Assembly: GCF_003438995.1 (NCBI RefSeq)
Contig: NZ_QSUN01000007.1
Coordinates: forward strand, 114,295-178,294
Direction: 5' to 3'
DNA length: 64,000 bases
Origin: Bacteroides sp. OM05-12
GTDB taxonomy: Bacteria; Bacteroidota; Bacteroidia; Bacteroidales; Bacteroidaceae
In this document: in pieces, positions 55,873-64,000 of the stretch
How positions within the stretch are numbered: position 1 is the first letter of the stretch
Layout: each line of letters starts with the position of its first letter
Notes under the pieces: model-generated
Told to the model about the DNA's origin: nothing
Seen by the model: only the letters and a program-made list of their open reading frames with translations
The model's database searches: none
Program-made: the position numbers and the translations under genes

Positions 55873-57234
55873 ATGGCAGCAAAACCGGGTATACCTAAAG
55901 GAACACGTGACTTTTCGCCTGTGGAGATGGCGAAGCGTAATTATATATTCAACACGATTCGTGACGTTTATCATCTTTATAGCTTTCAGCAGATAGAGAC
56001 TCCGGCGATGGAGAACTTATCTACTTTAATGGGAAAATACGGTGAAGAAGGAGATAAGCTTCTTTTTAAGATACAGAATTCCGGCGATTATTTTTCCGGC
56101 ATAACCGATGAGGAGTTGCTTTCACGCAATGCTGCAAGATTGGCAGGCAGGTTCTGTGAAAAAGGGTTACGTTATGATTTAACCGTTCCTTTTGCACGCT
56201 ACGTAGTCATGCACCGTGAAGAACTCAGTTTCCCCTTTAAACGTTATCAGATTCAACCGGTTTGGAGAGCGGACCGCCCGCAGAAAGGACGTTATCGTGA
56301 GTTTTATCAATGTGATGCCGATGTGGTTGGTAGCAATTCCTTATTGAACGAGGTAGAACTAATGCAGATTGTCGATACGGTTTTCTCTCGTTTCGGTGTT
56401 CGGGTATGTATTAAAATAAACAACCGTAAGATTCTCACCGGAATTGCAGAGATTATCGGTGAGGCAGATAAGATTGTAGATATAACCGTTGCCATTGATA
56501 AACTGGATAAAATCGGTTTGGAGAATGTCAATGCAGAGCTTTCTTCCAAAGGTATCAGTGATGAAGCTATCGCTAAGTTACAGCCGATTATTTTACTGGC
56601 AGGAACAAATACGGAGAAACTTCAAACGTTGAAGGAAGTACTCGCTGCAAGCGAAATCGGTTTGAAAGGCGTTGAAGAATCCGAATTCATATTGAACACT
56701 CTTTCTACAATGAATCTGAAGAATGAGATTGAGCTGGATTTAACTTTAGCCCGTGGCCTGAATTATTATACAGGAGCTATCTTTGAGGTAAAAGCACTGG
56801 ATGTACAGATTGGAAGTATCACCGGAGGAGGGCGTTATGACAATTTGACAGGTGTATTTGGCATGGATGGCGTATCCGGTGTAGGTATCTCTTTTGGAGC
56901 CGACCGTATTTTTGATGTTTTGAACCAACTCGATTTATATCCGAAAGAAGCAGTCAACAGTACACAGCTTTTGTTTGTAAACTTCGGCGAGAAAGAAGCG
57001 GCATATTGCTTACCTATATTAGCTAAAGCCCGTGAAGCGGGAGTTCGCTCGGAAATATATCCGGATTCGGCAAAGATGAAGAAACAAATGAGTTATGCAA
57101 ATGATAAGAACATTCCTTTTGTTGCTATTGTCGGTGAGAATGAGATGAACGAGGGTAAAGTCATGTTGAAAGATATGGTGAAAGGAGAACAGAGTTTGGT
57201 TTCTCCGGAAGAGCTGATTAATCTGATTAAATAA
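55873..57234 (+). CDS. hisS: Histidyl-tRNA synthetase
   Basis: About 453 aa, class II aaRS. N-terminal [30 protein letters not shown], motif 2 [29 protein letters not shown], the histidine-binding [16 protein letters not shown] and [10 protein letters not shown], motif 3 [15 protein letters not shown], then an anticodon-binding domain. It charges tRNA-His. A palindromic terminator follows at 57255. Confidence 0.97.
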   Translation: MAAKPGIPKGTRDFSPVEMAKRNYIFNTIRDVYHLYSFQQIETPAMENLSTLMGKYGEEGDKLLFKIQNSGDYFSGITDEELLSRNAARLAGRFCEKGLRYDLTVPFARYVVMHREELSFPFKRYQIQPVWRADRPQKGRYREFYQCDADVVGSNSLLNEVELMQIVDTVFSRFGVRVCIKINNRKILTGIAEIIGEADKIVDITVAIDKLDKIGLENVNAELSSKGISDEAIAKLQPIILLAGTNTEKLQTLKEVLAASEIGLKGVEESEFILNTLSTMNLKNEIELDLTLARGLNYYTGAIFEVKALDVQIGSITGGGRYDNLTGVFGMDGVSGVGISFGADRIFDVLNQLDLYPKEAVNSTQLLFVNFGEKEAAYCLPILAKAREAGVRSEIYPDSAKMKKQMSYANDKNIPFVAIVGENEMNEGKVMLKDMVKGEQSLVSPEELINLIK

Positions 57235-57254
57235 TAAAAATAACTTCATATTGG

Positions 57255-57295
57255 AAATCCCTTTGGAGAGCTGATGGCTTCATCCAAAGGGATTT
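57255..57295. terminator. Bidirectional terminator between hisS and the AsmA-like gene
   Basis: Perfect 13-bp arms aaatccctttgga (57255-57267) and tccaaagggattt (57283-57295). It lies between convergent genes with little other spacer. Confidence 0.8.
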
Positions 57296-57300
57296 GTTAT

Positions 57301-60300
57301 TTATTCACTTTTCTTCTCTTTTATCCTTGCTTCAAGCTCCTGCCGTATCATCTTCTTCAGTTCCAATTGAGAAGACTGAACAACTTTTCTGGATGTAGGA
57401 CGATATAGATTGGAATATTTACACTTGCCTATACCGAATTTCATTTTATCAAGATTTCCGGATATGTTTAGTCCCAGTCTGATTGGTAAAGGACAGTCTA
57501 TTACCGAGATATGATAGTTAAAACTCATATCAAGGTTATGACGCCCACCTATAATGGCTTTGTATTTATCCATAACAATCAGGAAGGGATATACGTCAAT
57601 CTCATTTTTAAAAATAGTAAACTCTGCAGCCAAACTATCGACTTTGTTTTGGGTCTTCTTGTTGAAACGTAATGTTTTAGCTATTTCACTGAATGTTTCT
57701 CCATCCATCAAAACCAAATCCTGTCCGGTTATTGACGCAGAACCGCGAAGAGTTGACTTCTTCAGATTATACAGAGAATCCGTATATGTTTCTACTGCCA
57801 TGTGGAATTCCCCTTTTCCTCCGAACGAACGTAGCATAGGCATGATAGAATCAATATCAGGAATCATTCTCAATAATTCTTCGATTTCAATATTCATCAT
57901 GTGATAATCCAATCCGACAAAGAGATGATTTTTGCGTGGAGTTTTATACAATGCTGTCAAATACATATCTGCAGCTGAGGTATTGAACTTTACATCCTGA
58001 AGCGCTAAAACTCCATCGTTTACCGTTACGTTCCCTATAATATTTCGAGCTGTATCATTTCCGAAATAAGCGTTTTTGATATTTGTTTCAAGGTTTATGA
58101 ACATCCCCTTGGGAACCATAAACGGTCCGGAAGATGTAGATGCCGTGTCTTTCGACTCAGCAGTCTTTTCTTGTTCTTCTTCATATCCGATACCACTTGT
58201 CAGTTCCATAATGGAATTAATATCCGTATTATTGGATACGAATTTGAAATCACCCATTAACAAAGAATCGTGGCGCAGATAAGATGAAACGTTATCCAGA
58301 TATCCATATAGCTGAAAGTCTGAACGCCCTAATACGAATCTACTGTCATTGATGGTATATTTCTCTGGCGTAAAGTCAAATTGTACCGTCGGTATCTTTA
58401 TATCTTCTTTTACTTCCGGAGTTGAAATCGTTGCATTTTTTAATGCAACAGATCCATTTGGAATCCATTGCAAGAATGAATTTGTCTCTACCGGATTCCG
58501 GGTAATATTGGTATTTATACTGAAATCATGAGTCAGCACCTTTTGTTCTCCCATATTGGCTTCGAGTGATTTATTTTGATATTCCAACACTATATTGGTA
58601 TTATCAAAACTTCCTTCCGGCATTTTAATATTCGCTTTTCCTTGCGGTGCATTGATGCTAAGACTCATATTGCCCATAGATGCTGTGATGTCACTGAAAG
58701 AAAACTCACTGTTGATAAAATCCATAGGACTTGTGCTCAAAATATTTGGCATATCTACATCAAGGTAGGTCCCTTTGATATTTGCAGTCGTATTATTTCC
58801 TTGTGATAAATTTATTTGATCGCTGTTGAGTATGGATTTTAAATTCTCCGCAAGGTTAAATTGAAGGCTTGCTTCATTTATGCTAACTTTAACTGTGTCA
58901 TATACGGCATCAATATTGTGCAGATTGGCTTTCCCATTTGCACGTATACAATCGAGCTGTTGCTTCTCAATTTGTGAAAGTGAAAAACGTGCATTAATGT
59001 TTCCGTCAGTATTGCCTGATACATTTGCATTTATATCTTTCGGTATCATTGGCTTAAACTCGGACAAGAATAGATCAAAACCAAAATTCAGGTTGCATTT
59101 GGCATCGGATAACAAGTTATCGGCTCTTCCATTTAATGTAACTTTTGATTTTGGCGTTCTAGCCGTAAAACTATTAATTTGAATAGACGATATGGAATCG
59201 GTTTTCATATCCGAACTGAAATTGATATCACCTTCAACGGCATGTAACGCCAGGGGAAAACCGGTGTACTTGACAGTTCCGCCTTCCAATTTCAGATTAG
59301 CCGAAACCTTAGGCATCTCCACCTTATTATATATACCTGTCACTGTTCCTGCCAACGTGACTGTACCGTCAGCCTCTACCCCTTTCATTGCAGTAAGCAA
59401 AGATGCCGGTATCAATGACAGTGTTTCTTTAATATTCCATCGGCTAATATTAAATGCCAAATCAGTAACAATATCTCCGTTTAACGAATTAGTACCGATG
59501 TCTCCCTCTAATGTTATTTCATTATTGTTAAGGGCGAAAGATGCATCGTTTAGCGTTAAGGACTGCTTGATCAGTTGTATGTTTATCGGTAAATTCAGCT
59601 TGATCGCTGCATTTTGCAAATATTGTTCTGTTCCGTAGGATAAAGATGCATCAGGAGTTGAGATATTAAATTTTCCATCCAATGTCTTCATTGTAAAGGC
59701 TGCAGACAGATTACTTTCAAAGTTATTGATACGAGCAAAGATGTCTCCTTCTTTATATTGTGCGGAAAATTCAGGGATATTGATTTGGAAATTAGTCTGT
59801 CCATCATTCCCATCGAGCATTGCTACTAAGTTACTTCGCAATCCGATAACTTTTGTATTTATACCTTGCTGTTCGTCAACTAGGGATAAATTCAGATTGT
59901 TGAAAGATATATTTTTGAGTTGTATGGTACGAAATGGATTTTGAAAAGCGGTACTATCTTCTTTAGACTCATCCACTGTGAAAACATCAAAGTTCGTCTT
60001 ACCTGTACTATCCATAAAAACATTGGCGAATAAGTTATTTGCAGAAAGTTTCTCCAATATAACTTCTTTGTTAAGAAGTGCCTTTATGTTTAGAATAGCT
60101 TGCGCTTTGTCAACATGAATTAGTGTATCTGATGGCACACCGGTACTAGGATTGATAAGCGTTAATTGGTTTATTTCCAAACCGAAGTTGGGAAAAGTGC
60201 TGAATAATGTCAGTTCAACCTCTTCCAACTCAAATTTACAATTTAAGTATTGCTCTGCCTGTTGTTTAACTATTTTAGTGGTGTTATCAGGAGAAAAGAC

Positions 60301-60387
60301 ATAATTTACTGCGATAGTCGCACAAACTAAAACCAACACGATAATTATTCCAAACGTGATGGCGATTATTTTCAGAGCCTTTTTCAT
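57301..60387 (-). CDS. AsmA-family giant envelope protein
   Basis: 1028 aa. One N-terminal membrane helix (IIAITFGIIIVLVLVCATIAVNYVF), then long beta-rich repeats, with an AsmA-type N-terminal part (CKFELEEVELTLFSTFPNFGLEINQLTLINP) and an AsmA-like C-terminal region near the end (GGKGEFHMAVETYTDSLYNL... GSASITGQDLVLMDGETFSEIAKTL). The family includes TamB and AsmA paralogs that bridge the two membranes and move phospholipids. Here the role is inferred. It ends in a Lys/Glu-rich tail. Confidence 0.85.
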   Translation of the reverse strand: MKKALKIIAITFGIIIVLVLVCATIAVNYVFSPDNTTKIVKQQAEQYLNCKFELEEVELTLFSTFPNFGLEINQLTLINPSTGVPSDTLIHVDKAQAILNIKALLNKEVILEKLSANNLFANVFMDSTGKTNFDVFTVDESKEDSTAFQNPFRTIQLKNISFNNLNLSLVDEQQGINTKVIGLRSNLVAMLDGNDGQTNFQINIPEFSAQYKEGDIFARINNFESNLSAAFTMKTLDGKFNISTPDASLSYGTEQYLQNAAIKLNLPINIQLIKQSLTLNDASFALNNNEITLEGDIGTNSLNGDIVTDLAFNISRWNIKETLSLIPASLLTAMKGVEADGTVTLAGTVTGIYNKVEMPKVSANLKLEGGTVKYTGFPLALHAVEGDINFSSDMKTDSISSIQINSFTARTPKSKVTLNGRADNLLSDAKCNLNFGFDLFLSEFKPMIPKDINANVSGNTDGNINARFSLSQIEKQQLDCIRANGKANLHNIDAVYDTVKVSINEASLQFNLAENLKSILNSDQINLSQGNNTTANIKGTYLDVDMPNILSTSPMDFINSEFSFSDITASMGNMSLSINAPQGKANIKMPEGSFDNTNIVLEYQNKSLEANMGEQKVLTHDFSINTNITRNPVETNSFLQWIPNGSVALKNATISTPEVKEDIKIPTVQFDFTPEKYTINDSRFVLGRSDFQLYGYLDNVSSYLRHDSLLMGDFKFVSNNTDINSIMELTSGIGYEEEQEKTAESKDTASTSSGPFMVPKGMFINLETNIKNAYFGNDTARNIIGNVTVNDGVLALQDVKFNTSAADMYLTALYKTPRKNHLFVGLDYHMMNIEIEELLRMIPDIDSIMPMLRSFGGKGEFHMAVETYTDSLYNLKKSTLRGSASITGQDLVLMDGETFSEIAKTLRFNKKTQNKVDSLAAEFTIFKNEIDVYPFLIVMDKYKAIIGGRHNLDMSFNYHISVIDCPLPIRLGLNISGNLDKMKFGIGKCKYSNLYRPTSRKVVQSSQLELKKMIRQELEARIKEKKSE

Positions 60388-60390
60388 GAT

Positions 60391-60762
60391 TTATTCTTTA
60401 GTAAATGAGAATTTCTTTCCGAAATCATCTTTATATTCTAGCTTCTCTGCTGTTAATGTAATAATCGTATATACTTTTGGAATTGCTCTTGTCGTTTTCA
60501 CCTTTTGCATCTCTTGTTCATGAATCAAGGTTAACTCCATACCTTCCAAACTCCAAGTGAACTTCTGTGCTTCCTCTTCCTTTACGTCATCAGCAGTATC
60601 CCAGGTATAGCCTGTTCCACCGGAAATGTATTTGTAATGTTCAGTACCGGAAACCCATTTGCCAATTAGTAAAGATGTGTCGGCTGTTGTCTCATCTGTA
60701 GTACAAGAATTAAAAGATATTACAACTAAAGCAAAGAGGATAAGATAAATAACTCGTTTCAT
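60391..60762 (-). CDS. Small lipocalin-like lipoprotein
   Basis: 123 aa. SPII signal MKRVIYLILFALVVISFNSC with lipobox FNSC. Then a short beta-rich domain starting LIGKWVSGTEHYKY and ending LEYKDDFGKKFSFTKE, which looks like the lipocalin-like lipoproteins of Bacteroides. Function unknown. It lies 3 nt upstream of the AsmA-like gene on the same strand, so the two are probably cotranscribed. Confidence 0.75.
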   Translation of the reverse strand: MKRVIYLILFALVVISFNSCTTDETTADTSLLIGKWVSGTEHYKYISGGTGYTWDTADDVKEEEAQKFTWSLEGMELTLIHEQEMQKVKTTRAIPKVYTIITLTAEKLEYKDDFGKKFSFTKE

Positions 60763-61095
60763 AATATTAAGTTTTTAGATTGATTTTATTATAACTACTT
60801 TCTTCTGTTAAAGAATAGTGCAAGATATAAAAAAATTAGCAATAGCAAAAAAATATTAAAGAGAAAATGACAAAACAAGAACTTCTTATTGCCATATCGT
60901 CAGTTGTTGAGATTTGTTGTCATTCATAGGGGGTCATTCTGTCAGTTATCGTACTACTTTATACCTTATAATATATAGGTGAATAGAAAATATTTTTGTA
61001 GAATGAACCATTTGGCACGGTTTTCGTTCTTTTCTTATCGCCAATCAGGCAGAACAAATGAACTTATATAAACAACAAATTAAAATAAAGTAATT
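60763..61095. other. Intergenic region between the lipoprotein and groES
   Basis: 333 bp with no gene seen. It holds the groES -7 box at 60991-60998. No CIRCE palindrome (TTAGCACTC...GAGTGCTAA) is present. Confidence 0.6.
60991..60998 (+). promoter_or_regulatory. -7 promoter box of groESL
   Basis: TATTTTTG (TAnnTTTG), about 98 nt upstream of the groES ATG. No clear -33 element and no CIRCE. Confidence 0.4.
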
Positions 61096-61368
61096 ATGAA
61101 CATTAAACCATTAGCAGACAGAGTGCTTATCCTCCCTGCACCTGCAGAAGAGAAAACAATTGGTGGTATCATTATTCCTGATACAGCTAAAGAAAAACCT
61201 TTGAAAGGTGAAGTTGTGGCAGTAGGTCACGGAACTAAAGATGAAGAAATGGTATTGAAAGTAGGTGATACCGTTCTTTATGGTAAGTATGCCGGAACTG
61301 AGTTAGAGCTTGACGGTACTAAGTATCTTATCATGCGTCAGAGCGATGTTTTAGCTGTTCTTGCTTAG
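61096..61368 (+). CDS. groES: Co-chaperonin GroES
   Basis: 90 aa. Family opening [42 protein letters not shown] with the mobile loop ([11 protein letters not shown]), ending [18 protein letters not shown]. Caps the GroEL folding chamber. Followed by groEL after 45 nt. Confidence 0.97.
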   Translation: MNIKPLADRVLILPAPAEEKTIGGIIIPDTAKEKPLKGEVVAVGHGTKDEEMVLKVGDTVLYGKYAGTELELDGTKYLIMRQSDVLAVLA

Positions 61369-61404
61369 TCTTTTAATTATTCATTATTCAACTTTTTAAT
61401 TTAA

Positions 61405-63048
<1,644 letters not shown>

Positions 63049-63070
63049 TTTTTCCCTGTAATTAATAAAA

Positions 63071-63109
63071 GAAGCCGTTTCTCATTCTTGAGAAGCGGCT
63101 TCTTTTTTT
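63071..63109 (+). terminator. Terminator after groEL
   Basis: Arms gaagccgtttctca (63071-63084) and tgagaagcggcttc (63089-63102), one G:U pair, followed by TTTTTTT. Confidence 0.9.
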
Positions 63110-63243
63110 CTGCTTTTCTTCAATGCTTATTCATCTCTTTATCGCCCCACGTCCACTAAGAAACCATACGTTACATCCCGATATAGTCTATCTGTCAACG
63201 AAAACTTGTCTCCCGTGCATGTTTTAAATTACTTTTTATTGTC

Positions 63244-63551
63244 TTCACCTTATCACTTTTTGCTCCTTTGTTACTGATTGATAGTTGATTGCAGTGAAAG
63301 TGGATTTTTCGGGCAATGGAAAAGAATTTTAGAGAACTTGGTTTACGGATAACGCTGATTAGGCTGATTATGACGGATTAATAATTTTAAAATCCGTCTT
63401 CATCTGCTCAATCCGCGTCATCCGCGAACCATCGGTCTTCTTTAACTGAGATTCTTCTTAATTCTTAACGTCCAATTCTGAACTAAAAAAAGTACCTTCA
63501 CTTTAATTGGCTATTTGATAGATATTTATCTCCCAAAAGTGATAAGGTGAA
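63244..63551. repeat. 17-bp inverted repeat bounding a 308-bp segment
   Basis: Perfect arms ttcaccttatcactttt (63244-63260) and aaaagtgataaggtgaa (63535-63551). The segment between includes an imperfect palindrome built on gacggatt/aatccgtc. It may be a small non-coding element such as a MITE; no target duplication is evident. Confidence 0.6.
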
Positions 63552-63720
63552 AGCAAGTCCGAGTAAAAGTTGAATAACAGCTAAATCGGCAAATCGGTAA
63601 GCTAAATCGCCTAAGGGAGCGATGTCTTACGCCCCAGTAGATGTAAGCTATCGCCCCCTTAAGCGTTGGTCAACGCTCCCTTGTGTGTTAGGCTACGTCC
63701 CCTTAGGTGATTTTAATGAT

Positions 63721-63836
63721 CTTGATGTTTTTTAAAAACATCGAGGTGTTTGAAAAAAACATCAGGTCGGTTGATGACAAAGATACGGTCGAATGTCCAC
63801 AAACTCCTATCGTTCGTAAACAAACGACCGTATGCT
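63721..63836. repeat. dispersed palindromic intergenic repeat, copy 3
   Basis: Starts cttgatgttttttaaaaa and contains acaaactcctatcgtt (63799-63814); outer arms atacggtcg (63783-63791) and cgaccgtat (63825-63833). Shares its full layout with copy 1 (191-327) and its core with copy 2 (44101-44181). Confidence 0.7.
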
Positions 63837-63981
63837 AAACAAATCGAAATAATCAGGCATACAGACAGGAAGCAACAACTATAAAATAGAATAAGATGGA
63901 GAATAATCTTTTGATTTTGTTTTTATGAAGTCATAAACAAATGGACCAACGTAAAAACCTGAGGGATTAAGTCTAAATTCT

Positions 63982-63989
63982 TATCTTTG
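63982..63989 (+). promoter_or_regulatory. -7 promoter box of a gene beyond the right edge
   Basis: TATCTTTG (TAnnTTTG) 11 nt before the window end. No -33 box or gene can be verified. Confidence 0.3.
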
Positions 63990-64000
63990 CCTCCCAATTA

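Larger units (their letters stand above)
63110..64000. other. Gene-free repeat-rich region
   Basis: About 890 bp with no convincing gene. It carries a 17-bp perfect inverted repeat ttcaccttatcactttt (63244-63260) / aaaagtgataaggtgaa (63535-63551), a hairpin gacggatt (63372-63379) / aatccgtc (63391-63398) within a longer imperfect palindrome, the palindrome agcgttg-gt-caacgct (63662-63677) inside a larger cctaaggg/ccttagg structure, and copy 3 of the dispersed repeat. A -7 box at 63982-63989 points to a gene beyond the window. Confidence 0.7.

Noticed and set aside
60763..61095. CIRCE/HrcA site upstream of groES
   Set aside because: The palindrome TTAGCACTC...GAGTGCTAA is not present in the region.

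Overview
The window looks like a chromosomal segment of a gut Bacteroides (Bacteroidales). The evidence is the AT-rich composition, repeated -7 boxes of the Bacteroides type (TAnnTTTG, several with a -33 TTTG 19-20 nt upstream), a Bacteroidales-type HU-related protein, a fimbrillin-like lipoprotein, split methylmalonyl-CoA mutase subunits and many SPII lipoproteins. Species cannot be fixed from the sequence alone.

Layout. 1-7.0 kb: probable end of an upstream gene, a palindromic repeat, then a minus-strand cluster (DUF5715 lipoprotein, truA, EamA permease, DUF3256, endonuclease I) ending at a terminator, with a second secreted endonuclease I beyond it. 7.1-11.6 kb: plus-strand metabolic run phoH-purC / menaquinone methyltransferase-aroE-alpha/beta hydrolase. 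11.6-28.75 kb: a very AT-rich minus-strand accessory locus. It contains a T9SS-tail-like secreted protein, a 1006-aa YD/Rhs-shell protein, a 1322-aa Rhs protein with a complete core and variable C-terminal tip, and, directly downstream, a membrane lipoprotein that is the best immunity candidate. About 8 kb of small secreted or membrane proteins, paralog pairs, a duplicated membrane-gene module and decayed gene fragments follow. One fragment (17785-18122) appears to carry the end of an Rhs core joined to a different C-terminal cassette, so I read the region as a graveyard and reserve of displaced Rhs toxin tips and immunity genes. 29.1-31.35 kb: HU-like protein plus a divergent SF2 ATPase with a lysine-less P-loop. 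31.6-36.1 kb: a MarR-TolC-HlyD-MFS efflux operon with a palindromic operator on its promoter.

36.1-64 kb: mostly core genome. It holds mutB/mutA (minus), an AspT/YidE-type transporter, a fimbrillin-FISUMP lipoprotein, aroA (minus), a small membrane protein, threonine aldolase and recQ (minus), an AraC-type HTH protein, dipeptidyl peptidase III, an AlkD-like protein, a Fur-family regulator, purA, a zinc metallopeptidase, hisS, an AsmA-like giant and a small lipoprotein (minus), and groES-groEL. The last 0.95 kb is gene-free and carries several inverted-repeat families, one shared with the left end of the window and with 44.1 kb.

Several start codons were moved downstream of the longest open frame because a good -7 box or a terminator lies inside the would-be N-terminus (endonuclease I, DUF5715, phoH, marR, transporter, fimbrillin, recQ, hisS).
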